Shown: one piece after another, positions 52,547 to 62,790 of the stretch
Position numbering within the stretch: position 1 is the first letter of the stretch
How the letters are laid out: each line of letters starts with the position of its first letter
From: Psococerastis gibbosa
Lineage: Eukaryota; Arthropoda; Insecta; Psocodea; Psocidae
Reading direction: 5' to 3'
DNA length: 64,000 nucleotides
Assembly: GCA_963971405.1 (NCBI GenBank)
Contig: OZ020492.1
Span: forward strand, 1,798,001-1,862,000
Program-made: the position numbers and the translations under genes
Notes under the pieces: generated by a model
What the model was told of the DNA's origin: nothing
Databases searched by the model: none
Seen by the model: the letters and a program-made list of their open reading frames with translations, nothing else

Positions 52547-55500
52547 CAGTTATTGGCCCCCTTAAGCAGGTCGGCGTGGATTTAAATCCATATTTGGAGA
52601 AGTTAAGGGTGGATAGATCTCAAAATTCGCTTTTGTTGCCACCAGGCAAATGCTTTTGGAAAACAAATTGAAAATGTAAAAAACAACCACAGATTTTGGT
52701 AGGGGCCAAATTTTTTTCAAATTGTCTCCAGAGTATAGTTATTGGCTCCTAAAAATAGTAATTGGCCCCATTGCCTTGTAGTTATTGGCCCAGGCCAATC
52801 ACTATGGGGCCAATAACTAAAAGTAAAGGCCTGCTATATTCTTCGTGTTACTTAACAGCTTTTGCAATAGAAGGAACCACAGCTTACGTAACCCACATTT
52901 CCCTGAGTAGGTATTCAACAAAACTGAACACAATTCTACAAATAATCCGCTATTTTTATTGGTAAAATTTTAATCTAAAAAACGATTTAATTCTTTCACC
53001 TCATAGACGTTTCTTGTCTTGCTGGTCTTTTTAGGGTCGTCTATGTGACCCAGAATAGTAGACCAGGGCTACATCATCACATCCTCCCGTTCGGGCCATT
53101 TCCACAATCTGCCAATCTGAACCATTGAAGAAATAGTGGCCGTGTCTTCGTCGATGGAAATAATTTTCCCCGGGTATAGCTTCTCGTTGTATTGAAAAGC
53201 AACAAATTCGTCGACTTTCTTTTGGATCGGAACCCAAACTTTTTTTGTCGCATCTACTAACTCTTCATCTGACTCCGAGAGCGAGGAGGCATGCGAGGAT
53301 AGCTCCAATTCAGACTCACTGCTGCTATCCGAGGAAAAAACATCCTGTAACTTAATCTTTTTTGTTTTCTTCAAATCACGTTTCTGCTTTTCCATCTCTT
53401 TTTTTTTCACTCTTCTGCTTCTTCAACTCTTCTCTTTTCTTTCGCTTTTCATCTAATTCTTCCTTTTCCTTCTTCTTCACTTCTTGTTCTTCTTCGAATT
53501 GCCTTTTCCACTTACTACTACTCACGACATAATCGCGACGCTTCACTGGTTTTCTGTTACCCTTTCTTTTAGGCGTTGTGGGCCACATTAAAATCTCTTT
53601 CGTTGTAACTTGTGAAGGTGAGGGCGCTCGTGACGATGAAGGTTGATTCAAGATTACATTTTCTGTATTCAGGGTTTCTGGTGACAATTGGGCAGGAGAA
53701 GGCACGACTTGCGACGATGAAACTCGATTCGTGATTAAGTTTTCCGTATTAAGAGTTTCTTGAGCTGGCGACAAATGCAACTCTTGGTCTCCCAACACTT
53801 CATCAATTTGTTCGTCCGAAATTTCAGGAAGTAGGCCTGAATGGTGTGATGGCTGTTGTTCAGATAATTTATTATAAATTTCTTGCACAATTTTTTCGGC
53901 CGCATTTTCGGCATCCTTTGCCAAAATCTCCATGTGAGGGCTCAGGATCTGTAGAAATTCAGTTCTTGATAGACACTTTTCTTGTATTGCAGGCCTAACT
54001 ATTGAATCTTCTGATGTTGGGGTTGTTGTTGAACCCAGACATTTTGAATAATTTATGGACGAACTGTCGAATGGGTACAGTCCACAAGCCTTAAATGCGT
54101 TGGCTGCTGTGGCTTCTGAAATTTGGTACATCACTTGTTTCAGGACTGAAGCAAAGACAACTTTTGTGATCACTTCACCAGGGTGATCACGATACCATGA
54201 AAGTGTTTCTCGTTGCCATGCTGCCTTGAGGGGCGCCGAAATATGCCGACGTCGCAGGGTTGAAGAATTCTTGTCGCATTCGGGTACAGTACAATTAACA
54301 CAATTCCTAGTTCCCCACAAAGTTTTGACAATTGGTAAGTCAGATGAGTCTTGTGCCCATCCACGAACAGGATAACCGGTTTTTGAATATTTTTTTTCAG
54401 AACGAAGTTGTGAAATATCTTTCCGATGTATTCATAGAATACTTCGCTGGTCATCCAGCCGTTTTCTGAATTACCAATACCCCAATCTTCATCGCCGCCA
54501 GCGTCGACAACAGATTTGCTGATTTCTGCGGGGATGCGGGTGTAGGGATAAACGATTAGTGGTGGGACAACCACTCCACTCGCAGAAAAACAGTATAGGA
54601 CGGTTATGTTGCTCTTTGCGGGCCCCTTATCAACTTCGTAGACGAAACGATCTCCTTTAGCTGCAATCACTTTTCCGTTGGCAGGATTCAGGGCAAATCC
54701 CGTCTCATCGCAGTTGAAAATTCTGCTAGGATCTTCCAGAATCGAAAGCATATGTTCATCCTCTAACGAATCCTTGAACCATCTTTCAATGTTTTCTTTA
54801 GAAACACAAGAGCTTGCCCGAGTAACTTCTTCAGGAACTCTAATGGAAAGTTCCGGGTGTCGGCGAAGGAAAGCATTATACCACCCTTGCCCAGGTTTAT
54901 TATTTACAAAAGGATTTGGCCTCTTTGAAATATCAAGAATTTTTTTTACACTTAGTTTCAAATCTTCAGCACGTCTGGGTTGGCCTTTTCTTTGGCAGTC
55001 AATGAGCCACTTGACCAATAATGTTTCGTCCTCTTCCAGAAGAACTGGGGCCGGTCCAAGGGAAGATTTCGTAAAATTTTTTGAGAGCCGGAACTGAATG
55101 GTTGATTTAGGAACTCCAAATTTTTTGGCTGCGCCTTTTTTCGACATCCCGTTTGTAACTGCGTCCAGGGCTGACTTCAGGTCATCTTGGGAATATATAT
55201 ATTTCCCCTTCTTAGGCATTTTAACTAAAAACAATGAAGCATTTTAGTAATTGGCACCACAGTTATTGTCACACCCAGTAATTGGCCCCTACAGCTATTG
55301 GCCCCCGGGCCAATAGCTGAAAAATGAGCATCTTAGATCAGTAAGACGAAACCAGGGCAATTTTATAAGGAATGTGATCTATAAAATAACATAAATTCTG
55401 AAAACATAAAAATACAGTGATTGTTCCCGGGGCCAATCACTGAATGTCCATGTTGCATTGTGAACAGCAATTGGCCCTGCCATGAAATGTAAACAAACAA

Positions 55501-55843
55501 GAACATTCACAAATTTTCTAATAAAAACTTACAAAAATAGTCCTAGTTACGTTATTTTGTAGTCCTTACCTTTGCAAAGTCGGTTTGGCCTTGGTTACGA
55601 TTTTAATAATGCAAGGAACTCCTTAAGAATTTGGTAAGCCGGCTAATTACTCGCTGTCGGTACACATAAATTTTTCGTTGGTCGCCATCTTTCTTTTCCG
55701 ATCGCAGAAACACCATAGCCAACATGACAAATATTACTGGCGCGAATTTTAAAACCATTCTTCGCTTCTCTTATGGTCTTTAACATCTTGTTTTCGTCAT
55801 TTTAAACTGAGGGGGCCAATCACTGACCGGGTGCCAATAACTG
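52547..55843 (-). mobile_element. Pogo/Tigger-type DNA transposon, 3.3 kb
   Basis: Inverted ends CAGTTATTGGCCCCC and reverse complement CAGTTATTGGCACCC, flanked by TA (52545-52546, 55844-55845). It encodes a CENP-B/pogo-type transposase on the minus strand. Both subterminal regions carry many copies of GGCCAATAACTG or its inverse (about 52740-52815 and 55250-55320, 55420-55480, 55810-55843), likely transposase-binding sites. The element splits a tRNA-like repeat: the right flank starts CTCGCTCGTAGGTTCGAATC. Two single-base frameshifts make this copy defective as read. Confidence 0.9.
53069..55234 (-). pseudogene. Pogo-type transposase, two frameshifts
   Basis: Part 1 (55234-54170): psq-like helix-turn-helix at residues 14-52 (MSKKGAAKKFGVPKSTIQFR), a CENP-B-type second DNA-binding region (GWYNAFLRRHPELSIR), and DDE catalytic residues D176 (NCDETGF), D292 (LFVDGHKTHLT) and D328 (LQPCDVGIF). 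Near 54235 one base is lost. Part 2 (to 53376) continues with APLKAAWQRETLSWYRD, then a long acidic, Ser/Pro- and Lys/Glu-rich coiled region. A T run near 53405 changes frame again. Part 3 ends with VDEFVAFQYNEKLYPGKIIS and WKWPE, a C-terminal module seen in related invertebrate transposases. Transposase would cut and integrate at TA; this copy needs both shifts explained. Confidence 0.88.
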
Positions 55844-55845
55844 TA

Positions 55846-55940
55846 CTCGCTCGTAGGTTCGAATCCCGCCGCCAAGTCCAGTTTTTCAATTTTCCTCTAA
55901 TTTCGGTTATTACGAGGAGGTTACCTCTTCAACCGAAGTT
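55846..55940 (+). repeat. tRNA-like SINE right half, split by the pogo element
   Basis: GTAGGTTCGAATCCCGCCGC (B box) followed by AATTTTCCTCTAATTTCGGT and GAGGAGGTTACCTCTTCAAC, the family B tail. The matching left part would be before 52545 (AGAGTAGGGTAACGAG). Confidence 0.6.
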
Positions 55941-56388
55941 AATTTACTTACTTACTGACTTTTTGGACAGTGCGCATGTCCATGACGCTACACTGTTTAT
56001 TTTTTTGCTCTGCGTTTTTATATTTAAATTTCGATATCTAGTGCTTGTGTGGGTAGAATTTATCGATACACTGGTGGATTACGCCATTCCCCATCATCGC
56101 CTGGAGTTACAACCCTGTCCGGCAGGGGTAAGTGGAAAGAAATAGTTGTGTCGTGTGGGTTTTTCTCCTTGAGATTAACCTTGAGCAAAGTCATGCTACA
56201 ACTTGCGTCTACTTATTGACTATAAGTGCATCCTATCTTGCCAGTCTCCACAAGCGTTACTTTGACCTAGTGGTCTAGACCGTCAAGACTGTTGGAATAC
56301 GAAGATCTTAATTGAGATCCAGTCCCCCCAGTGTAAAAACTTTGATTTTAATTTTAACTAGCCTAGACATTTTTGTGTTGATTTTAAA

Positions 56389-56472
56389 ATGCCTAATTGC
56401 TATAAATGCAGCAAAAAAATGAATAGGCATGATGATACTATCACATGCAGTGATTCAAACTGCGGATTGGTT
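56389..56472 (+). pseudogene. LINE ORF1, PHD finger part 1
   Basis: ATG then CYKCSKKMNRHDDTITC and NCGLV: the first two zinc-binding pairs of a PHD finger. The frame is cut by the gypsy insertion after valine and resumes exactly at 61762. Confidence 0.8.
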
Positions 56473-56859
56473 TGTAGCTTGTCGAAGGACGATGCAATTG
56501 AATAGGCAGTGTAGACTTGAATTGGTTTGTATTGCAGTGCTTCGACTCAAGTTAGAGTAATTTAACACACAGTGGTTACAATATGAGCTGTGAGACGAGA
56601 ACGATACATGCTTACAATTAATATTGAATTTGATCCAGCCTGCTTCCATATAGAAAAACCAACTCTGTGTCCACAGCTAAAGGAGCTGATGAGACACAGA
56701 GGGTAGATTAAAGATATTATTGAATAAGAGAAATAAATACGTAAAAGGAAGATTGAGGAATATTGAATTATCTGAATGTGAACAGCGCCATCTAACGGGA
56801 AAAAGGTGAAGCTGGAAGCAGACTGGTTATTACACATGTGGGACTAAGTGGTCCCCACA
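56473..56859 (-). repeat. Gypsy 3' LTR
   Basis: 387 bp, same as the 5' LTR. The purine tract (about 56860-56872) lies directly upstream in the element's sense. Confidence 0.95.
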
Positions 56860-56870
56860 TTACCCCCCTC

Positions 56871-59800
56871 CTAAGACTGGAAGTCGGAGAAATGTCGTGG
56901 AACGTGGACGTGACGACCTGAGCGAGTGGTGCGAGTCGGTGGTGTCGGCACGACGTCAGTGGCAGGAAGTGGTGAGGAGACCTTCTCCTGAGGTTTATCT
57001 TGAGCAGGATGCTGATGCGGGGGGTTGATCGTAGACTGGTGAGACGGTTCGTCTGTACTGGCATTAATGTAGGCCGGCTTGACCCTGTCCATTGACACAG
57101 TAACCGCACGACCGCGGCTTGAAATCGTAACTGTTTTGTCGGTGCGACTTAACACAGGGAATGGTCCCGCATAAGGACGTTCGAGGGAAGCACGGACGTG
57201 GTCTTGTCTCACGAAAACGTGCGTGGCCTTGGCAAGGTCTTGTGGGATGAATGTTTGATGAGCCCCGTGTCTCTTGACGCGAGTGGGGCGTAGTGAGTCG
57301 AATTTCCTTCGAAGTGAGATGAGAGTGTCCGCCGGACTCTGATTTGAAGGAGGAGTTGTCAGCATCTGTCCTGGTAGTCTTAATGGTTCACCATAGACCA
57401 GATCTGCTGGAGAAGCTTGAAGATCCTTCTTAAGAGTGGCGCGCATGCCCAGTAAAACTAGCGGAAGGGCTTCCGTCCATTTGTCATTGGCATGACACAT
57501 AATGGAGGCTTTGAGTGAGCGGTGCATACGCTCTACCATGCCGTTGGATGCAGGGTGGTAACTGGTAGTCCGTGCATGGTGAAATCCGCATAATCGGGCC
57601 AGGTCAGCAAACAAATGGCTCTCAAACTGTCGGCCGCGATCTGTAGTAATTGTCTCCGGGCACCCAAACCGGCTGATCCAGCAGGAAATGAGGGTTCTGG
57701 CGACGTTTTCGGCGGTGATGTTCACCATAGGAGCGGCTTCCGGCCATCGCGTGAAACGGTCAACGAGTGTTAACAAATACGTGTAGCCTTCCGACGGTGG
57801 TAATGGGCCTACAATGTCGAGGTGTATGTGCTGAAACCGTCGGTCAGGCTGAGTAAAGGTTCCAATCGCAGTGAGGGTGTGTCGATGTATCTTGGACAAT
57901 TGACAGTTGACACACAGACGAGCCCAAGCGCGGCAATCCTTACGGATAGAAGGCCATATGTAGCGTTGGGCAACCAGGTTAGCAGACGCTGCTATTCCTG
58001 GGTGATGTAGGCTGTGTAGGTGCTCGAAAAGTTGTCGACGTAATGGTTTGGGCACAAATGGGCGTTGTATGTCTTGACTAGAATCGCACGTAAGAACTGA
58101 ATCAGAGCCCGGAATGGGAACATCAACGAGGATGAGGGACGTCTTTCTACTGGACCGAAGCTCTTTGAGTTCTCTGTCGTCTTTCTGAGCAGAAGAAAGT
58201 TGCTCAGGAGATACGGGAGTAGAGATTGCTTCGATTCTTGAGAATGCATCAGCGGCCAAGTTGTCCTGCCCAGCGATGTATTGGATGTCCGTGGTGAATT
58301 GAGAGACGAATTCCATTTGCCGCATTTGGCGAGGTGAGCAACTTGTTTTTGGATTCTGAAAAGCGTGCGTCAACGGTTTGTGATCGGTATACACGACAAA
58401 AGCGCGCGCTTCTAGCAGGTAACGGAAATGACGAATGGCGTCGTGTACCGCAAGCAATTCGCGATCGTAGGCGGACCATGTTCGTTGGTTTTCTTTAAGT
58501 TTCTGCGAGAAGAATGCCAATGGCTGCCAATGATCGTTGATCCATTGTTGGACTGTAGCTCCGATACTGGTGTCTGATGCATCTGTGACTAGTGCAATCG
58601 GAGCCGTATGATCTGGATGCGCGAGTAGGGTGATGCGTGCCAGACTGTGTTTGCATGAGCTGAAAGCTTCGGTAAGCTTTGTTGTCCATGGTATCGTAGC
58701 GTTCCCTTTTACCTTGTCTCCAGATAACAACGTGTTGAGTGGTGCTTGTTCGTTGGCTGCATTTGGTAGGAACCGGCGGTAGTAGTTAATCATGCCAAGG
58801 AAACGGCGTAGATCTTTGAATGTCTTTGGAAGAGGGTATTCAGTGAGTGCCTTTACCCTGTCTGGTAGGGCTTGTGTGCCTTCTGCTGACACGAGGTAAC
58901 CAAGAAAGCTGATTGACCCAACGCCGAGGGTACACTTGCTAGGATTAATGACTAGGCCATATTCTCGGAATCGTTGGAAGAGTTGACGTAGGTGTGATTC
59001 GTGCTCCTGCTTATCACTCGATGCAACCAGTACGTCGTCGATGTATGAATATGCCCACGGGAGGTCGCGTAGGATGTTATCCATGAAGCGTTGGAAGGTT
59101 TGAGCAGCATTGCGAAGACCGAATGTCATGAATGGGAATTCGAAAAGGCCGAACGGAGTATTTATTGCTGTCTTTGGAATGTCACCATTGGAAACTGGTA
59201 TCTGGGTGAATGCTTTGACCAGGTCTATTTTGCTGAATACGGTTTTTCCTCGCAATTCTGCACTGAAATCTGCGATGTGGCGGACTGGGTACGCGTCAGG
59301 AATTGTTCGAGCATTGAGCCGTCTGTAGTCCCCGCATGGGCGCCATGAATGGTCGCTTTTAGGTACTAGGTGTAATGGTGAGGCCCATGGGCTGTCGGAC
59401 GGACGACATACGCCGGTCTGGATCATGTCGTTGAACTCCTTTTTGGCGATAATAAACTTGTCCGGGGCCAACCGGCGTGGGCGAGCGGAGACGGGAGGTC
59501 CGTCTGTCGTTCTAATGTAGTGGACCGTGGAGTGTTTGACCTGGTCTGTGGGTTGTCTCGGCCGCGTGAGGTCGCTAAACTCCTCAATTATTACTTTTAG
59601 ACTGGCCGGGGTACTGTGCGGTATTGTTAAGGTAGAAACGCTAGGTTGCTTGGAGGGGCTTTGACACAGGTTCGCCTTGCGATGCGTTGTCCCGTCGATC
59701 AGCTTTGAGTTCTGGAGATCCACCAGCAAATTAGAGGCTGCGAGAAAGTCTGCACCGATGATGGGTTGCGTGACATCGGCAATGATGAAATTCCAACGGA

Positions 59801-60134
59801 AACTGCGTCGTAATCCCAGGTCCAGTTGTTGAGCTGTTGTTCCGTACGTATTGATGATTGTGCCATTGGCGGCAGTCAGCTCGAGTTGAGTACGACGGAG
59901 CGGTAGGTTGAGACGGGCACGTGGAAAAACGCAGATGTTGGACCCTGTGTCAATGAGATAACGTATCTTGGTGCAAGGGTCCGTGATAAGAAGGCGATGT
60001 GAGGTTTTAAGCAGGTGTGTAGTGGCGCAGGCAGGCCCTGCCTTTACTGGCTGCGATCGTCGTTTTTCGGAAATCTGCATGGCTGCTGGCACTTTCTGGC
60101 CTTCCTCCCATAGGTTTGGTGGTAAAAACACCAA
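56871..60134 (-). CDS. Gypsy Pol polyprotein (PR-RT-RH-IN), intact
   Basis: 1087 residues from the first ATG; in life probably expressed by -1 frameshifting from Gag. Protease DTGS at 62-65. RT about 200-410 with [15 protein letters not shown] and catalytic YIDD at 364-367. RNase H with TDAS at 517-520, the [15 protein letters not shown] helix and TDHK at 583-586. Integrase with HHCC ([10 protein letters not shown] ... CVNCQLSK), then [24 protein letters not shown] and [14 protein letters not shown] supplying D, D, E. The C-terminus ends [19 protein letters not shown] with no chromodomain seen. No stop or frameshift within it; with identical LTRs this looks recent and possibly active. Confidence 0.95.
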   Translation of the reverse strand: MVFLPPNLWEEGQKVPAAMQISEKRRSQPVKAGPACATTHLLKTSHRLLITDPCTKIRYLIDTGSNICVFPRARLNLPLRRTQLELTAANGTIINTYGTTAQQLDLGLRRSFRWNFIIADVTQPIIGADFLAASNLLVDLQNSKLIDGTTHRKANLCQSPSKQPSVSTLTIPHSTPASLKVIIEEFSDLTRPRQPTDQVKHSTVHYIRTTDGPPVSARPRRLAPDKFIIAKKEFNDMIQTGVCRPSDSPWASPLHLVPKSDHSWRPCGDYRRLNARTIPDAYPVRHIADFSAELRGKTVFSKIDLVKAFTQIPVSNGDIPKTAINTPFGLFEFPFMTFGLRNAAQTFQRFMDNILRDLPWAYSYIDDVLVASSDKQEHESHLRQLFQRFREYGLVINPSKCTLGVGSISFLGYLVSAEGTQALPDRVKALTEYPLPKTFKDLRRFLGMINYYRRFLPNAANEQAPLNTLLSGDKVKGNATIPWTTKLTEAFSSCKHSLARITLLAHPDHTAPIALVTDASDTSIGATVQQWINDHWQPLAFFSQKLKENQRTWSAYDRELLAVHDAIRHFRYLLEARAFVVYTDHKPLTHAFQNPKTSCSPRQMRQMEFVSQFTTDIQYIAGQDNLAADAFSRIEAISTPVSPEQLSSAQKDDRELKELRSSRKTSLILVDVPIPGSDSVLTCDSSQDIQRPFVPKPLRRQLFEHLHSLHHPGIAASANLVAQRYIWPSIRKDCRAWARLCVNCQLSKIHRHTLTAIGTFTQPDRRFQHIHLDIVGPLPPSEGYTYLLTLVDRFTRWPEAAPMVNITAENVARTLISCWISRFGCPETITTDRGRQFESHLFADLARLCGFHHARTTSYHPASNGMVERMHRSLKASIMCHANDKWTEALPLVLLGMRATLKKDLQASPADLVYGEPLRLPGQMLTTPPSNQSPADTLISLRRKFDSLRPTRVKRHGAHQTFIPQDLAKATHVFVRQDHVRASLERPYAGPFPVLSRTDKTVTISSRGRAVTVSMDRVKPAYINASTDEPSHQSTINPPHQHPAQDKPQEKVSSPLPATDVVPTPPTRTTRSGRHVHVPRHFSDFQS

Positions 60135-60934
60135 GTTGGGTCTTGTTTAGGCGCTGGTGAACGGAACTGGCGCTGGAACCGTGGCTGTGTGGCACGTTGT
60201 CCGTATCTGTCGGCGAACTGTGCCTGTAGAGCCGCGACGTTCTCTGTTAACGTCTTCAATAGGTCCACAGGGGCCATTGTGCACTCAAGAATCCGGTCAC
60301 GTGTTGCTGAATTGATGGTGGCCATCTTGTCGGCGAGGTTCGCGACGTCACCTAGTGACAGGTGATCATGACCGATGATTGCCAATTGTATAGCGTGCGG
60401 GAGGCGAGACGTCCAAATGGTGCGTAAAACCGAGTCTGATATGGCTCTCTCTGCGAGGGCCCGCAGTCTCCGGAGAAAAGAGCTGGGAGTTTTGTCCCCT
60501 ATGTCTTCCGACATTAGTAGCTGAATGCGACTGCTTGCTGGAAGACTCATTCGTTGGATTAACTGCGTTTTTAGCTCAGTGTATGGGTTTACTGGTACTG
60601 GGGCAGCTAACAAATCTGAGATCTCGCTGAGGGTACTTTGGTCGAGCGCTGAAAGGACGTGGTAATATTTCGTCGTTTCCATTGTGACCCCAGCAAGTGC
60701 GAACTGAGCCTCCGCTTGAGTGAACCACAGTGCCGGTGACAGGTTGGCCGACTGTGTCCAGAAGGGTGGAAGCTTGACCGAGACTGCCATCGTACTAGCA
60801 GGGCCTGTCGTCTTGGTTGTAGCCGTGGGTGTCGGTGTTGTGGCTGTAGCAGTTGTAGCTGTAGCGGTTGTAGCTGTAGCGGTCGTAGCTGTAGCGGTTG
60901 TAGCTGTAGCGGTTGTGGCTGTGGTCTGCGGCAT
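60044..60934 (-). CDS. Gypsy Gag
   Basis: 296 residues. The N-terminus [13 protein letters not shown] holds a five-residue ATATT repeat (DNA unit 15 bp, about 60838-60920). Then a capsid domain: [57 protein letters not shown] and [17 protein letters not shown]-terminal CX2HX9CX3C motif ([18 protein letters not shown]) replaces the usual CCHC knuckle. It builds the particle and packages RNA. The last 91 nt overlap pol, which is in the -1 frame. Confidence 0.92.
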   Translation of the reverse strand: MPQTTATTATATTATATTATATTATATTATATTPTPTATTKTTGPASTMAVSVKLPPFWTQSANLSPALWFTQAEAQFALAGVTMETTKYYHVLSALDQSTLSEISDLLAAPVPVNPYTELKTQLIQRMSLPASSRIQLLMSEDIGDKTPSSFLRRLRALAERAISDSVLRTIWTSRLPHAIQLAIIGHDHLSLGDVANLADKMATINSATRDRILECTMAPVDLLKTLTENVAALQAQFADRYGQRATQPRFQRQFRSPAPKQDPTWCFYHQTYGRKARKCQQPCRFPKNDDRSQ

Positions 60935-61015
60935 CTTGCAGGTTGTGGCTGTGCTGCTGCGGTGAATGTAGCTGCTCCGGGGTGGTTTCCACCGCCTATG
61001 GCCGGATGAGACGTT

Positions 61016-61335
61016 CTGGAGGCTGGAACTGGAACTGGAACGGGCTGGAACTGGCTGGAAGCTGGAACTGGCTGGAACTGGAACTGGCTGGAAGCTGGAA
61101 CTGGCTGGAACTGGAACTGGCTGGAACTGGAACTGGCTGGAACTGGAACTGGCTGGAACTGGAGCTGGCTGGAACTGGAGCTGGCTGGAACTGGAGCTGG
61201 CTGGAACTGGAGCTGGCTGGAACTGGAGCTGGCTGGAACTGGAGCTGGCTGGAACTGGAATTGGCTGGAACTGGAATTGGCTGGAACTGGAACTGGCTGG
61301 AACTGGAGCTGGAACTGGAGCTGGAACTGGAATCT
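61016..61335 (-). repeat. Minisatellite in gypsy leader, 16-bp unit
   Basis: Variants of AGCTGGCTGGAACTGG repeated about 20 times in the untranslated leader between the primer site and gag. Because 16 is not a multiple of 3, every frame repeats a 16-residue pattern without stops. This explains long Ser/Gln/Phe- or Trp/Leu/Gly-rich open frames on both strands. Confidence 0.9.
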
Positions 61336-61370
61336 GGAAGGCTGCTTGTTCCGTTGTCGAGGGTCACCAA

Positions 61371-61757
61371 TGTAGCTTGTCGAAGGACGATGCAATTGAA
61401 TAGGCAGTGTAGACTTGAATTGGTTTGTATTGCAGTGCTTCGACTCAAGTTAGAGTAATTTAACACACAGTGGTTACAATATGAGCTGTGAGACGAGAAC
61501 GATACATGCTTACAATTAATATTGAATTTGATCCAGCCTGCTTCCATATAGAAAAACCAACTCTGTGTCCACAGCTAAAGGAGCTGATGAGACACAGAGG
61601 GTAGATTAAAGATATTATTGAATAAGAGAAATAAATACGTAAAAGGAAGATTGAGGAATATTGAATTATCTGAATGTGAACAGCGCCATCTAACGGGAAA
61701 AAGGTGAAGCTGGAAGCAGACTGGTTATTACACATGTGGGACTAAGTGGTCCCCACA
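61371..61757 (-). repeat. Gypsy 5' LTR
   Basis: 387 bp, matches 56473-56859 base for base as far as I can read. Should carry promoter and polyadenylation signals for the minus-strand element. Confidence 0.95.
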
Positions 61758-61761
61758 GGTT

Positions 61762-61977
61762 TATCACCGTGGTTGTGCTGAGATATCAGTCGAACAATTT
61801 ACTGACATGAACATAAGTGGAAATTTCTCCTCCTGGCATTGCGAATCATGCATAAATAAAACAAGCTTAATAGAAAACACCAAAGCAAATCATGAAACGC
61901 CAATACCATTTTTTGACAAAAATGAGATTTCCTCTGATAATATTTGCAGCCTCCTTGCTAGCTGTGTGGTGCAATGA
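61762..61977 (+). pseudogene. LINE ORF1, PHD finger part 2
   Basis: YHRGCAEISVEQFTDM, then SSWHCESCINK: the HxxC and final CxxC of the PHD finger interrupted upstream. The frame ends at TGA 61975, and the next domain follows in another frame from 61974, so a one-base indel separates them. Confidence 0.8.
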
Positions 61978-62534
61978 ATGATTTGAATTCCTCAATTCAA
62001 TATCAGTCAAAGAAATTCGATGAGATGTTCGATGAACAAAAGCGACTAAGGGATGAACTCAAACACAAGGATAACAAAATTATGGATCTGGAGGATAGGC
62101 TAGCTAAAGTTGAGCAATACTCCCGAAATGCATCTTTCGAGATTGGGGAAGTCCTTCAGCAGCCTAATGAAAGTATCGAAAATGTGGTCATTGAAGTTGC
62201 CGCCAAGTTGGGAGTACAGTTGGACGCCGGTGAAATTCAGGCTACTCATCGCTTGAAAGCTGTCAATGGAAGGATCCCGGCGGTTATAGTTCAACTATCA
62301 AACAGGAAAAAACTAGACCTCATCGTTAAATCCAAGAAAGTTGTTACAAATCAGCAATTATTCGGAAAGGGAAGCGGTCGAATCTACATAGGTGAAAGCC
62401 TAAGTCCCCATTACCGTCGACTATTTCAGGCTGCGAAAATGAAGGCACGTGCTCTCAGTTATAAATACATTTGGTTTCGTGGTTTTGTTATGTGTCGAAA
62501 AACTGATTCCTCTCCATCCCAGTTATTAAAATAA
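61974..62534 (+). CDS. LINE ORF1 coiled coil and FP-like domain
   Basis: 186 residues. Residues 1-45 form a charged coiled coil (KKFDEMFDEQKRLRDELKHK). The rest resembles the FP-like RNA-binding domain found in ORF1 of many insect LINEs: RNASFEIGEVLQQPNESIEN, IQATHRLKAV, PAVIVQLSNRKKLDLIVKSK, RIYIGESLSPHYRRLFQAAK, KYIWFRGFVMCRK. It presumably packages LINE RNA. The frame is intact but has lost its PHD part through a frameshift and the gypsy insertion. The start chosen is the first ATG of the frame; the original protein would have begun at 56389. Confidence 0.8.
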   Translation: MNDLNSSIQYQSKKFDEMFDEQKRLRDELKHKDNKIMDLEDRLAKVEQYSRNASFEIGEVLQQPNESIENVVIEVAAKLGVQLDAGEIQATHRLKAVNGRIPAVIVQLSNRKKLDLIVKSKKVVTNQQLFGKGSGRIYIGESLSPHYRRLFQAAKMKARALSYKYIWFRGFVMCRKTDSSPSQLLK

Positions 62535-62790
62535 ACAATGAGAATGACTTTAAATTAATTATTTGACTAATAGTTTATGCTCTTCTAGTATTAATTTTTA
62601 AATCAATATTCCAGTTTTTATTTATTGTGGTCTCTCTGATTTTATATGTAGATCTATTGAAATTGTCATGCTTTTTTAAAATATTATTTTACTGTACTTA
62701 TAAAAAATCTATGCCGATGGTCTTATATAAATTCCATGGTAAACAGTTATACTCTTGATAGTATTGACTCTAGTGGCCACGTGAAAACAC

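Larger units (their letters stand above)
56473..61757 (-). mobile_element. Gypsy LTR retrotransposon, CsRn1-type, apparently intact
   Basis: 5285 bp with two 387-bp LTRs that read as identical (56473-56859, 61371-61757), both TGTAGC...CCACA, and a GGTT duplication (56469-56472, 61758-61761). The primer site TGGTGACCC followed by a TCGAC block, starting two bases inside the 5' LTR, fits the 3' end of tRNA-Trp. The purine tract AGGAGGGGGGTAA abuts the 3' LTR. Gag and Pol are both open, Pol in the -1 frame with a 91-nt overlap. The tRNA-Trp primer together with a CHCC Gag motif is known for the CsRn1/Kabuki group. It is inserted antisense in a LINE. Confidence 0.95.

Noticed and set aside
54678..55097. 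139-codon plus-strand frame
   Set aside because: Antisense of the pogo transposase coding region.
56455..56837. Frames of 64 and 91 codons inside the gypsy LTR, repeated in the other LTR
   Set aside because: Identical because the LTRs are identical; no domain, regulatory DNA.
57822..60195. Shorter frames inside the gypsy pol region on both strands
   Set aside because: Shadows of the 1087-residue Pol frame.
60607..61547. Long open frames on both strands rich in Ser/Gln/Phe or Trp/Leu/Gly
   Set aside because: They are translations of the 16-bp minisatellite and the LTR; no start context or domain. Kept as a finding only for the repeat.
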